From positions 1-64,000 of the forward strand of contig JAYKXP010000032.1 of NCBI GenBank assembly GCA_037176845.1: a stretch of 64,000 nucleotides of DNA. Direction: 5' to 3'. A model generated the notes under the pieces. That model saw only the letters and a program-made list of their open reading frames with translations, was not told the origin of the DNA and ran no database searches. The position numbers and the translations under genes are program-made. The stretch is from Paramarasmius palmivorus. Taxonomy: Eukaryota > Basidiomycota > Agaricomycetes > Agaricales > Marasmiaceae. Positions 43,947-56,853 of the stretch are shown here, piece by piece; the stretch's first letter is position 1, and each line of letters opens with the position of its first letter.

Positions 43947-46900
43947 ATGAGTCAAGGTATGTATTTCGCTATTTTACTGTGGAACCCAAAGTCGAAGCTT
44001 TCCCTCGAGAACTCGACGCCTCTCAAGACCCTTATGCCTACGACGACCCAAACTTCGGACTGGAAGACGAAGATGATGACGAATACAAGGAGATAACACA
44101 AGAAGATTGCTGGACAGTCATTTCCAGCTTTTTCGAGCAGAAGGGTCTTGTCCGTCAGCAGCTGGACTCTTTCGATGAATTCGTGCAAAATACAATGCAG
44201 GAGCTGGTGGATGAAAACTCCGACCTCATATTGGACCAGGCAGATCAGCATACTGGGAGAGACGGAGACCAGACTCGTCGATACGAGATCAAGTTTGGGC
44301 AAATTTACCTTTCACGGCCAACTGTGACGGAAGCAGATGGCCTTGTCGTTCCAGTCTTTCCTCAAGAGGCCAGGCTGAGGAATCTCACATATTCGGCGCC
44401 CTTATATATCGAGATGAGGCACCGGGTCATGCGTGGAGAGCAAGATGAGCACGCAGGGGAGACTGTTTGGAACACGGAGAGCTCCAGCGGGGAAGATGGA
44501 GTTAAAGTGTGGATTGGAAAAGTAAGATTGAAGCACTTCATGTAGTTTACGGTTCTGACGATGATCCCAGGTTCCTATAATGCTTCGGTCGACTTTCTGT
44601 ATTCTCCGTGGCTTACAAGATCAAGACCTTTACGATCTAAATGAATGCCCCTACGATTCCGGAGGATACTTCATCATCAACGGCTCCGAAAAAGTGCTCA
44701 TTGCTCAAGAGCGCATGGCCACAAATCATGTCTATGTCTTCGCGAAAGCACAACCATCACCTATCAACTTCCTTGCCGAAATACGAAGTGCGGTTGAGAA
44801 GGGTGGAAAAACAATCAGTCAATTCCAAGTGAAAATGTTCCACCGGAATCAAGAGCGTTCGGTATGCACCATTGTACTTGTACTAGGTCCACCTCGCTAG
44901 AGCTGATGTTTTTTTCGCAGCTTGGAAACGTCATGAAAGCTACCATTCCCTACATTAAAGTCGACATTCCTATTTGGGTCGTGTTTCGTGCGCTTGGTGT
45001 TATTTCGGATCGCGATATCCTGGAGCACATTTGCTATGATATGCAGGACGTGCAGATGCTGGAAATGCTGAAGCCCTGTATAGACGATGGTTTCGTCATC
45101 CAGGATCGTGAAGTAGCTCTCGATTTCATCGGTAACCGTGGTACCACTACAGGTCTTTCACGAGAAAGACGTATCCGGTATGCGCAGGAGATTCTTCAAA
45201 AGGAGATGTTACCACATGTCTCCATGGCCGAGGGTTCAGAATCGAAGAAGGCGTACTTCTTTGGCTATATGATTCATCGTCTCCTACTTGCCGCGCTGGA
45301 GAGACGTGAGCTCGATGATCGTGACCATTTCGGGAAAAAGCGTCTCGACCTTGCTGGTCCACTTCTGGCAAACCTGTTCCGTATGCTGTTCAGGAAGTTG
45401 ACTAAGGATGTTTACCGGTACTTGCAGAAGGTCCGCTCGTTTCTAAATTTGCTAGCAGAATTGACTGAACTGCTCTACAGTGTGTGGAGACCCACAAAGA
45501 GTTCAACCCCGCACTGGCCGTTAAACACCAAACGATCACCAACGGCCTCAAATACTCACTTGCCACCGGCAACTGGGGTGACCAAAAGAAGTCGATGTCG
45601 TCCAAGGCAGGCGTATCTCAAGTGCTGAATCGCTACACCTACGCATCGACACTGTCCCATTTACGTCGTTGTAACACGCCGTTGGGACGTGAAGGAAAGA
45701 TCGCCAAACCGCGTCAGCTCCACAACACACATTGGGGAATGGTGTGTCCCGCCGAAACACCAGAAGGACAAGCCTGTGGTCTGGTGAAGAATCTTGCGCT
45801 CATGTCATGTATCTCTGTCGGTTCCTACTCTGCACCTGTCATCGAGTTTTTGGAAGAGTGGGGTTTGGAATCGTTGGAGGAGAACGCTCACTCGTCAACC
45901 CCATGCACCAAGGTGTTCGTGAATGGTGTTTGGATGGGTGTCCATCGAGATCCGGTAAACCTGGTCAAGACGATCAAGAAACTGCGGCGAAAGGACGACA
46001 TCAGTCCTGAGGTTTCAGTGGTGCGGGATATTCGAGAGAGGGAATTGCGAATCTACACTGATGCAGGGCGTGTCTGCCGGCCGCTGTTCATTGTCGAGAA
46101 TCAACAACTGATCTTGCAGAAGAAGCACATCAAGTGGTTGAGCAACGGCCAGAATGACGAAGGCGAGGAGTACAAGTGGGAGCATTTAGTCAAAGGTGGC
46201 GTCGTCGAGTTGTTGGATGCCGAGGAAGAGGAGACTGTCATGATTTCCATGACTCCCGAGGATCTGGAGAACTCACGGCTGCAGTCACAAGGAATCGATC
46301 CTCATGCCAATGATGGCGACTTCGATCCGGCTGCTCGGTTGAAAGCCGGTATCAACGCGCACACCTGGACACATTGCGAGATTCATCCTAGTATGATTCT
46401 GGGTATTTGTGCCAGTATTATTCCTTTCCCTGATCACAATCAGGTATGTTGCATAGTACTTCTAAGCAAGCGTCTCCCTAATTTGCTCTCCCTAGTCACC
46501 TCGTAACACTTATCAATCAGCTATGGGTAAACAAGCCATGGGAATCTACCTCACAAACTTCCTAATTCGTATGGACACAATGGCCAACATTCTCTACTAC
46601 CCTCAGAAACCGCTCGCTACGACGCGTTCTATGGAGTACCTGAAATTCCGAGAGCTCCCCGCTGGTCAAAACGCCATCGTAGCTATCCTTTGTTACAGTG
46701 GATACAACCAGGAAGATTCGGTCATCATGAACCAGAGTTCAATTGACCGCGGCCTTTTCCGTAGTATCTACTACCGAAGTTACATGGATCTCGAGAAGAA
46801 GAGTGGTATACAACAGCTAGAGGAGTTCGAAAAGCCGTCTAGAGAGAACACACTCCGCATGAAGCATGGTACTTACGACAAGATCGAGGAGGACGGGTTG

Positions 46901-48046
46901 ATCGCCCCGGGTACTGGTGTTCGTGGAGAAGATATCATTATCGGAAAGACGGCACCTATACCTCCAGACAGTGAAGAGCTGGGACAACGAACACGTACTC
47001 ATACTCGTAGGGACGTGTCAACGCCTCTCAAGAGTACGGAGAGTGGTATTGTCGATCAGGTCTTGATTACCACCAACTCTGAAGGGCAGAAGTTCGTTAA
47101 AGTTCGTGTCCGTTCTACGCGTATCCCCCAGATTGGAGACAAGTTCGCTTCTCGTCACGGTCAGAAGGGTACCATCGGTATCACCTACAGACAAGAAGAC
47201 ATGCCCTTTACCGCCGAGGGCATTGTCCCGGATCTCATCATCAACCCTCACGCCATTCCTTCCCGTATGACCATCGGTCACTTGGTCGAGTGTCTATTGT
47301 CAAAGGTTGCTACGCTGATAGGTAACGAAGGTGATGCTACTCCCTTCACTGACCTCACCGTGGAATCCGTATCAATGTTCCTCAGACAAAAAGGATACCA
47401 GTCGCGTGGTCTAGAGGTTATGTACCATGGTCACACTGGGCGCAAGCTTCAAGCCCAAGTCTATCTTGGCCCCACGTACTACCAGCGTCTGAAGCACATG
47501 GTAGACGACAAGATCCACTCTCGTGCAAGAGGACCTGTCCAGATCCTGACTAGACAGCCGGTGGAAGGTCGTAGTCGTGATGGTGGTCTTCGTTTCGGAG
47601 AAATGGAGCGTGATTGTATGATTTCGCACGGTATTGCAGGGTTCTTGAAGGAACGTTTGTTCGAGGCCAGTGATGCCTACCGATTACACGTCTGTGATAT
47701 GTAAGTGTTCACTGGAAGACCTTGTGGCCAATTAGCTGATGATCTGTTTTTAGCTGCGGACTGACTGCAATTGCTAACTTGAAAAAACAAAACTTCGAGG
47801 TAGGCCTTCTGATCACCTGCCCTTCTTTGAGGTGATATTAATCTCCTTGTTATCAGTGCCGTGCTTGCAAGAACAAGACAGCTATCTCACAATTGTACAT
47901 TCCATATGCTGCAAAGCTGCTCTTCCAAGTGAGACCGATGTTAGCCTTTATAATTAACCCATCCTTACGTTCTCTGATAGGAATTGCAAAGCATGAACAT
48001 TGCGGCTCGATTATACACTGTTTCCTCTGGACGGATACGAGACTGA
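43947..48046 (+). CDS. RPB2: RNA polymerase II second-largest subunit RPB2
   Basis: The start MSQ at 43947 is followed after ten bases by intron 1 and then [19 protein letters not shown]. Nine exons, about 1,220 residues, full family length. Landmarks in order: protrusion/lobe ([49 protein letters not shown]), fork ([43 protein letters not shown]), hybrid-binding core ([34 protein letters not shown]), [16 protein letters not shown] wall/active-site loop, [12 protein letters not shown], and the C-terminal clamp zinc site (CDICGL...CRACKNKT) ending [18 protein letters not shown]. With RPB1 it forms the catalytic cleft of nuclear Pol II. Eight GT-AG introns of about 35-60 bp. No defect seen. Confidence 0.97.
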
Positions 48047-48974
48047 GTAGTCTATCATATGTATCTACGTATCATCTCTGTGTACTTTTTATCAATCAGA
48101 ATATACAGTCTGGTTCAGTTCAGGGTTGTGCAGAACGTCCGAAGATTCGGGTCCGGCGATTGCTGAAACGATTTGCGGGCGTTATGTAACCCTTTTTGAT
48201 GCCTCCACACGACTCCATTTTCCTTCGCGTATTCCACTCCTCCGAGTTCTCTTCGTTCTTCTACACCTTTCCTGTCTTTTCTCGGCCAGCGACCCAGCAG
48301 ACGTTCCATTCCTTTTGATAGTTTGTTCAGAAAAAGAAGCACTCAAGAGACTGGATTAACCAGCTCCGACAGTTTGGCATCCGGAATTTACCCCGGAGGT
48401 AAAGAAAGGCAGAAGGATATCCGTAGGAGACCACAGTGGTTTTCGGTATGTTTCGAGTTCCTTTGAAATACTTTAGCTGGAATATAAACTCAACATTGAA
48501 TTGTTTCTCAAAGGAACCACAGCATTGCTGTAAGAAGAAGCGTTTCAACGTCGATCCTCGCGGCAGGACTGCAAGCCCTTTTGTTTTTGAGAAGACTGCC
48601 TCATTGGTAGCACGACTAGAGCCTTTCGATTAGGAGACGACATTTTTATAGTTCGCCATAAAGAACATACAAACCTCTGCTTAGATTAATACTATCTTCC
48701 AGGTGCGGTTCTGGTAGGTCGGCATAGCTTGGAATCCGCTTGAACTAACACCAGCCTTCAGATACACCGCCGCGGAAGCTATCAATTACAGATCGCTGCC
48801 GAGGTCACATTGTACCTCTGTGGGTTTCCTGAAAACATAGAACGAGCATCCTTGACTCACCATTTACCAGACTATACTCATAGCTAGCGTTCGAGCGACG
48901 GCAGTCAGCGCAACCCTCGGCTTACATTTACTACAACCTTTCCAACATATATTGCATTGCCGAAAGCGGTAACC
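48047..48974. other. Intergenic between RPB2 and the F-box gene (about 930 bp)
   Basis: No gene recognised on either strand. RPB2 3' UTR at the left; at the right, pyrimidine and CT-rich sequence before the start at 48975. I looked for tRNA A/B boxes and saw none. Confidence 0.45.
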
Positions 48975-51900
48975 ATGGCGTTCATCGTCCCACGACGACC
49001 TCATACCAGCCATGCTTCTTCTACCCCTAGTCGACGCGAAAACCTTCCATTCAACATATCAACAACAGGCGCCTTTAGTCCAATGCCGGCGCTCCCCCAG
49101 TCACCAGTCACCCCAACTACTTCTTTTCGAAACGACTCTGAAGAACAGGGAAATGAAAGCAAGAGGGCAAGCAGGATATCAAGAAGTGCAGAAGTAGATG
49201 AGGAGGATGAGGTTCGCAGCTTTTACCAGAATTCTGGATTGGTTTTGTACCTTGACATCCAAACAACAGGTAACTGTCGCCAGGCCCTCCACATCTACAC
49301 ATAGATCATCCACAAGGATCTCACGCATGTTTACACCGCGGAGGAAAGTGACCAGCATCATTAGCATTGGGAGCAGCAGTAGTGGACATGGTCATTCAAT
49401 GACGGCGCTCGGTGAAGCACGGGAAGCACGAAAGAAGGTCACCAGTGTGACGAGCGTGGGCAATCAAAGTGCCGAGCAAGATATGAACGCGATATCGTCG
49501 TCCGCGCCTTCCACATCACCATTAACATCCGCCAACTTTACTCCCCAAACGCATACTCCTGGAAGTCTCACCCGAAAAGGCTTTGAGCCCGTCGGACACA
49601 TAGCCAAAGCACCCAAAAAGTCGTTATGGAGAAAGAACCCCACCCCTGATAGTAAAAGACAGTTAACGTCTTCGTTCTCGGCTTCCACCACCTCTCTGGT
49701 TTCTCGCGAAAATTCAGCAAAGCAAAAGAATATGCGGAGAGCTAGTGTTTCAGGTGGAACAGGATGGCGGATATTTGGCAGGAGCAAGGACAATGTTCAA
49801 TCGGAAGCATGGGATGATGCAGGGGAACTTAGTGGAAGCGGTGATGAGATTGATGAAATCCGCCGTCCAAGTGACCTGGGGCCTGCTGCAGAAGTGATGG
49901 CCCCCGAACAAGACGAGAAGTCGCTGCCAGATATTCCCGTGGATATCCAAGAGGAACTTAATCGAAAGTTTCCCTATGCGCCTTCACCACTTCCTTCGCC
50001 GACACCTACACGAGAAAAGGAACAGCAAGTGCTCACGAACCCCACTTTGCTATCACACATTCTCAACTTCCTTCCCACACCTGATGTTTGCCGCGTTGCA
50101 ATCGTGTCCAGACTTTGGTCAGGATCCGCAAGAGTGGCCTTGTATGGCTGTCTTGACCTTCGCTTAAGGACTGCCGAAATCAGCAATATATCACCAATAG
50201 CATCGGGGCAACGTGGTCGCGGTCGTAGTGACACGGTGACCGCTAATCACGACCCTGAGGAAGAGTATGGAGATGCTTGCTTACCCCAGGACGAGGAAGC
50301 AACGCGGAGGAGGCGGAAGCTTCGTCGGAGATTGGAGCTCATCATTGATACCTTGCGTGTCCGAAACGGAGAGTTGTTTGAGGGAACATGGGGACTATTG
50401 ATGGACGAATGGCCTTCGGGATGGGATTCGTTGGTGACTGGCTGGCAGTCAGAGCCAACTGTGGATGTCACGGATGATGATAACGAGACATTAGAGGATG
50501 CAGAGTCGGTGCACACAGAATACACAGGTTATTCCGAGTCAGACTTTACACACTCCGTTTCCGATCTAGGGCATTCTATGTCGGATTTGAGAAAGGCTTC
50601 GACCCCTTCGTTGTTGCTCGATATTCCCCATGCCAAAAAAGATCGTGATAGGTCTCCATCCCCAGTGTATCACCTAAACCTCAGTGACTCTCCGCCCAAC
50701 TCTCCCGTTGTTTCAGCACCCAATGTCCCTTCAAATTCGCCCCGAAAGATGCGCACACACCCAAAGACTCTGATGACCACTCTCCTTGCATCTTTACCCT
50801 CTCTTACTACCCTTTGTCTTCCTACATTCGTGTTTCCAATTTTGAGGCACCATACCGCATTCGGTCTATCAAAGATCGAATTCCTTTCCGAAGAGAAAGG
50901 TGAGCGTGAAACAGAAGAAATGTTGGGGTGGCTGGATGGAATGGTTGGAGTTAGAGAGCTTCGCATTGGAAGTCAAGAATGGTCGACGACTGTGGATGAA
51001 GGCGAAGAGGATAGTACTACTGATGACGGCGGGCTTCCCATACCCGCAAAAAATTCCTTGCCACCTGACATATACGAAGATAACTTGGGCCGAACTGCAA
51101 GCTCAAGCACGGCAACCACAAAGAGGAAACGCAAGACTCTCCTCATTATCTCTCCGCCAGCTGGACTATCTGTCTCCGCGCCTTCCACGGGCATCCATAA
51201 ACCAATGCCGTCCCCCACGTTCCCTGGTACATCGTTCCCCATGCCTCCATCAACACCCTTGTCGGAAAGAAGATCATCCACTTTGGATACTCCTGGTTCC
51301 GGTTCAAGCTTGACTGCAGACAGGCCAACACCTCTAAAGAGACCTTCCTCACTCCTCGTTCCCAATGTGTCGAATTCATCTGACAGTACCCAACCCATTT
51401 CACTGCCGTCTTCACCTATGCCTCTACAAACGCAGTTTTCTATCAGTATTAAAACCCAGGACGTGAGAATATCTACTGCTCTCAATTCCTCCCCGACCAC
51501 TTCGACTTCATCCCCGTCTGCACAACATACACCCACTGTGGCACCAACAACTCCCATTACTCCTCATACCCCCATGTCACCTATAACACCATTTACACCA
51601 GCCTTTTACCTCCACTCCATCTCAACTTCCTCCCTTCCATTAACACCGTCCCTTGTACCTTCCTTCTCGAGCGGATCAGGGATTCGGGAGTTATGTCTAA
51701 AAGACACGCTTTTACCAGAACTCCGCGTTTTTCACGGTCCATCTCGGCTTGTGAGATTACTAGTGCCTTCGCGTCGGAAGACGATTAGGGAGGTCCGAGT
51801 AAACGTTCGAGGGACCATTGTGAGCGGAGACTTGAAGATTGGTGACGTTATCCAAGGGCTGGCTCTCAATGAGAAGTATGGGGATGAGGACGCACTAGAG

Positions 51901-53256
51901 AAAGTCGGTTTCTTCTTCCAAAAAGATACGGACCGAAGAACAGTCGAAAAGTTGCTGGGTGCGGTTGGTCCCATTATATCGTCTCGAACGAACGAAAAGG
52001 AACCCGCAGAAGAAGACATCGGAAAGCCAAATAGACCTAAGGGCATTCATACGCTGGAAATAATATTTGCACCTCAATTTCATATGCATCCAAACGTACG
52101 AAAAAGTGATGAGGTGAAGATTCTGGTTTCGGAGAGTTAACGTAGTACTGACATTGCACGGTAGATCACTTACAAGATGATTCATACGGTATTGCCGAGG
52201 TACAATGGGCTACAAGCGCTACAGATACGTAGAGGAGTGTTACGCCTGGATGAGGAACAACTCGAGTTGCATCCCGAAGTCGTACAGACGCCTTTGCCAA
52301 CTCCAGTAGCCCCCGATCGTTTGGCGGTTACCGCAGAGCTAGGACCAGAAGAGCAGATTTCGATAGATGGTAGAAGCATTGAAATCAAGGTCGACGCTTC
52401 CAGGAATAATGCGCCATCTCTTCCACATGATGCACAAACTCCGGATGATCCTACACCTCCCATAGCACCGTTCGAGAATTCGATAGCCTTCCCCACTCTA
52501 TCTCCCCCAGCTTCCCCCCTAGCTCCGTCCATGATTAGCACGATTTCCCTCGAGAAGCAAAAATTGCGAGACCGCAAGATGAGACGGCGACTTGGAAGCT
52601 CGACACAGGGTGAAAACAGTTTAGACTCATCGTCTCTGGCCGCTCCGGACCAAACTGCAGATTCTCTTTCAGTGAGGTCTGTGTCCCATGACGGACAAGG
52701 ATCCCCTAGGCCTTCCTACTTGAGCTTCTCTTCAGATCGTGCAGACGAGAACGCTGACAGGATGACTCTTCAATCCTCTTCAACCCGAAGTCATCGACGG
52801 GGACTGAGGAGTGTTAGGAGTATATCCAGTATCAGCTCTTTGGCAAGCTTCGGTAGTTTCTCGCTGGCCACGACGACCAGGGCAGTGGTGCAAGTCGTCA
52901 ATGCGACGAAAGCAAAGGCCATGGTATTTCGTCCCGGAGGCGATATCGTGACCAACGATGTCACCGGAAATGCCAACTCGACTTCTGCATTACCTGACAG
53001 AAGTACCGTAGCATCACGGGCAACTATGGAACCCGTGGCCCCGCAAATACCAGAGGAGGCTGCCCAGAAAGCGGACGAGTGTCATCAAAGCCAAAGGGAC
53101 CAATCGCCACAAATGCAGTGCGAGAAGATAGTCGAGCTAGTCAATAATGCCCTGACATCTTCTCAAAGACGCTACATCCGTCTATGGACGAGGATGTGTC
53201 CGTCCCTGAAGAGAGTAGTGTTCTTGAATGGGGGAACATGGGTTAAATCGAGTTGA
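48975..53256 (+). CDS. F-box-like protein with leucine-rich segments
   Basis: Three exons (48975-49211, 49270-52113, 52165-53256) total 4173 nt, exactly 1390 codons plus stop. The start MAFIVPRRPHTSH is the first good Met. An F-box-like helical motif lies near residues 333-375 (LTNPTLLSHILNFLPTPDVCRVAIVSRLW...YGCLDLR). C-terminal to it come Leu-rich stretches resembling short LRRs (TLLASLPSLTTLCLPTF, GVRELRIGSQEW, RELCLKDTLLPELRVF), the last at residues about 1030-1080 (YNGLQALQIRRGVLRL). Very long Ser/Thr/Pro-rich disordered inserts separate these blocks. F-box proteins couple substrates to the SCF ubiquitin ligase through Skp1; substrate unknown. Low-complexity TP/SP runs suggest phosphorylation. 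The third exon was confirmed by continuity of the Leu-rich pattern. Confidence 0.72.
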
Positions 53257-53560
53257 GTTTCTACTTCGTACTGGGTTTATAACGTTTCGATTCTCTTCTA
53301 TTTCCTACGTTTAGTATCGTACATTCTTTCTGTTGATGATTATGTTACATTCCTTGTCAAATACTGTCGTTTCATGCACATCGCGCATCGCTTCTCACAA
53401 CTGCTTTCACGTATGTTACTCTTATTGCATATCATACATTTATTTTTCACTGGGTACTTACCATTCTTAATAGATATTCGTGTTCATAATATCATTCATC
53501 ACACGGTAGAGAGGAATTCCTCGAGCTCGGAAGAAGTAGTAGGGAAGTACGTGTATTAAT
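53257..53560. other. Intergenic, 3' flank of the F-box gene
   Basis: T-rich sequence, nothing coding seen. The inverted duplicate begins near 53561. Confidence 0.4.
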
Positions 53561-54983
53561 GGGACCTACTGCTACAAAATGGTGCTACTTCTAAGGGATG
53601 TACGAAACAAAGTGCTCAAAAGATCGAATATCCTGGACTTTGCTGACTGAAGGAAATACCTCAGTATAGCGCAGAGTGGGAGAGAAGGCACTTATCTTTG
53701 CTTGACATTATGGTGTGCTGCAGGGAACCTGAGAATGACAATTAGAACCGTTCTATCGCCAGTAGAAGCCCTTTCACCTGGGGAATGATAGACACGGAGG
53801 CAACTAAAGCCGACGAAGTTCTATCAACCTCATTAGAACCAACTGCGGTAAGGAAGAAAAAGACATAACTTTTACGCGAGGAATGGAGAATGACAAATCG
53901 AGAGAATCTGGTGAAACGGGGAAATGATACAAAAACGAAACCGAGGGAAGGAAGATGACATGCACAGGAAAGGAGGTGATAAACCGATACAGTCGCACAT
54001 CGAGAAACATATCCAGAACGAGACAGAAAAGGAAAGGAAAAAGACGCGTCGCCCTCAGAGGCTGCCTGCAGCCTACAACAAGGAGAAGGTCTTGAGGACG
54101 TACCTGGTAATATGGAGAGAAACAGAATGCCGGAGAAAGACAGACACAACACCGGTGAAAATTACAGAGAATAAAATCTAGAAAACACTGGGGCCGACAT
54201 CCTACCTTTCAATCAGTCCTCGTCCTCAGAATCCTCACCTTCGTAGGCGGACTGGAACATGCGGTCCACATCGAGGGCGCAGCCACGGCTATCGCGACTT
54301 TCTTGAATGTCTTGTTCTTCAGTATCGACGACCTCCAGGGGAAGGTGCTTAAATTGCAGCACTCGTTGGCCGTATCGGTTGAGTCGAGCTTCGGGGTATC
54401 CGTTAATGTCGTAGTTCTCAGGCACTGCAACTTGAAGCTTTGAGGTATTGTCGACTTCCTCCTCGTCTGTATCGAGTCCTGAATCTTGTGAGTCATGTCG
54501 ACGTTCAAAATCCAGAAGTTGCCGCAGCTTGTTCACTTCATTTTCAAGATCTGCGATTCGCTGATCTTTTGCATTAGATTCGCACTTGAGCCTTTCCATT
54601 TCTTGCACGACTCGGGTTTTGTTCGTGAGATAAATGGTATCTTTAAGATCCCATAATTCTTTATTAACAGCGCGGAAACGCGTCTGTAGTTCTGTACATT
54701 GTGCGCGAGCGTTGTCGCGTTCTTCAAGGAGTATACAGTTATCTTCACGGGCGGTATTGATCTTCCGATCTTTAACCGTCAATCTCCATTCCAGATAATC
54801 GATCTCTTCGTCCTTCTCGTCAGGCGTACACGTAGGGGCTTGCGGTTCCTTCGAAGATTCGACAGGGCCTTGAAGGGCTGCAATTAGATCATTTTGCTCT
54901 TGAATGGCGAGCTTTTGCTGTTCGACTTGGCGTTGAAGACTTTGCAGCTTTGTTTCTTGTGCCCACATTAGGTCGCGGACTTG
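53561..54983 (-). repeat. Inverted duplication, copy B (partner 22797-24223)
   Basis: On the minus strand it runs from CAAGTCCGCGACCT (54983) through the coiled-coil stop (54213) and about 650 bp of 3' flank to GGGACCTACTGCTAC near 53561. The two copies face each other about 29 kb apart. Its upper end breaks exactly inside the coding region of the parent gene. Confidence 0.85.
54213..54983 (-). pseudogene. 5'-truncated copy of the coiled-coil gene (C-terminal 257 codons)
   Basis: The frame is fully open from the breakpoint (QVRDLMWAQETKLQ) to the stop (YEGEDSEDED), the same length as in the parent at 22797-23567, with scattered substitutions (for example SEHRIPLPGN versus SKLQVAVPEN, QRRHD versus ERRHD). 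The parent's N-terminal 220 or so residues and promoter are missing. Upstream an in-frame Met exists at 55028 (MHHHAYLVFLTRGCP), so a short protein could still be made. An open frame despite truncation means recent origin or some retained function. Confidence 0.75.
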
Positions 54984-55139
54984 GGGACAGCCGCGGGTTA
55001 AAAAGACGAGATAAGCATGGTGATGCAAACAAAGATTTTGATACGTGCCCGCTCACTTTGCCATGTGTACTTCAAATAATATAACCCTGGGGAAATGCTT
55101 CATACGTGGGAACGTAATGGGAAAAAAAGACCTAAGGTT

Positions 55140-56560
55140 CAGTTCGCAGGAACTGTCATCATCATAGTTTTATTCGACCTCGACTCTCATAACAGTCCAT
55201 CTGAACCCACCTTACGCGGACCTCCATGATTTCAGTTTAGGTGAACTGTTTACGGCGTTCCTAAGGTGTGCTTCCTGAACCTCTCTTCTCTTAGGGTTTG
55301 AACTCATTTTAGACGTTTCAGTCAGCACGAACTATTTCTACCCATTCATTTCAGTTTGTACAGACCGTTTCTACCCCGACACCGCTATATCAGTCTCTGT
55401 GGACCGTTCCTTTTGCTACCTTCTGCTCGCACAACCTCCATGGCTAGAGTAGCGAATCAGTTTCCGTGAACCCAGTTCGTGATTACCGAAGAGTCAGTTG
55501 GCATGGACTGTTTATCACCTACCCAAGGTCAGTTTACTAGAACTGTTTTCATGAGCTCACACTTATTTCAGTCTGTGTAGACCATTTCCAGTCCGACAAA
55601 GTGATCTCGGTTCCCGTGAACTCTTTTCTCCACTATCTCGCACGCGCTATCTACTGGCTTCGGCAGGAGGTCGGTTCATGTGAACCCAATTCGGAAGAAT
55701 CGAACAGAGTCAGTTTGCACAGACCGTCTATTGCGAGTGAAAGGTCAGTGTGCTCAAACTGTTTTCGTGAACCTACCACTCATTTTAGTTTACACAGACC
55801 GTTTCCACCGCGACACAGCAATATCAGTTCCCGTAGACCCTTATGACCACTACCCCAGGTCAGTTTAGTCGAACTATTTTCACGGATGCACACTCATTTC
55901 AGTTTGCACAGACTCTTTTCAGACCTACCCAGTAATATCAGTTCCGATGAACTCTCGTGTTCACCATCCACATGCATGGACTCACCGGCTCAGGCAGGAA
56001 GTCGGTTCGTGTGAACCCAATCGACGACGACTGAACAGAGTCAGTTTGCTCAGACCTTTTATCGTGTACGCAAGGTCAGTTTGCTCACACTGTTTTCGTG
56101 AACCCGCACTCATTTCAGTTCAGGCAGACTCTTTCTACTCTGACATTGCGAATTTGGTTTCGGTGAACTGTTCTTTTCTCGACCCTTTGCATACACCACC
56201 CCATCGCTCGAGCAACAAACTGGTTCCTGTGAACCCAATTCGTGATCACTGGACGAAGTCGGTTTCCACAGACTGTTTATTGCGCGTGAAAGGTCAGTTT
56301 ACTCCAACTCTTTTCATGAACCCGCACTTATTTCAGTCTGTACAGACCAATTCCAATCCGACATGGTAATATCAGTTCCCATGGACTCTTATGACTACCG
56401 CCAGAGGTCAGTTTAGTCGAACCGTTTTCACCGATGCGCACTCATTTAAGTTTGCACAGACCGTTTCGTGACCGACCCAACAACGCTTCCCGTAAACTGT
56501 TCCTCATCCAACACATCCATGCCACTAGCAGGAATTTAGTTCACAATAACCCATCTATCG
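55140..56560. repeat. Degenerate higher-order tandem repeat
   Basis: Words such as TCATTTCAGTTTGCACAGACC recur at about 55343, 55561, 55775, 55887, 56107, 56327 and 56439, spaced roughly 218, 214, 112, 220, 220 and 112 bp. So three sub-units repeat as a block of about 550 bp. A second word (GTGAACCCAATTCG) recurs at about 55466, 55678, 56009 and 56229 with a compatible pattern. Open frames in the block (55601-56369) come from the repeat. It is not seen elsewhere in the window. Confidence 0.75.
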
Positions 56561-56853
56561 TGCAGACTCCTCAACCTTACTCAGAAACAACGTGCGAGGG
56601 CAGGGTCAACCAAATTCGGAAGTGCCGATCTGGGCCCGTAGCGGCACTTTCTCGGCACTTTGAACTGCAAGACGAGTTACCTAACTACCTTCCTTTCCGC
56701 CTCCACCCGAGTCAGTTCTGTTGCACTCTTTCGTGCCTTTTCCGTTCCTCTCAACCCTTTTCTGTCCCTCTGATGCAGGCTTTTCGCAAGTGTACTTGAG
56801 AACAAATGGTGCGTTATCCACATTTCCTACATACGGCCTAGCCTGACTGCTAT

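Noticed and set aside
46817..47281. Antisense frames across RPB2
   Set aside because: Shadows of the strongly biased RPB2 coding sequence.
55601..56369. Two plus-strand frames of 81 and 140 codons
   Set aside because: They lie in the higher-order repeat and their apparent internal similarity is the repeat itself.
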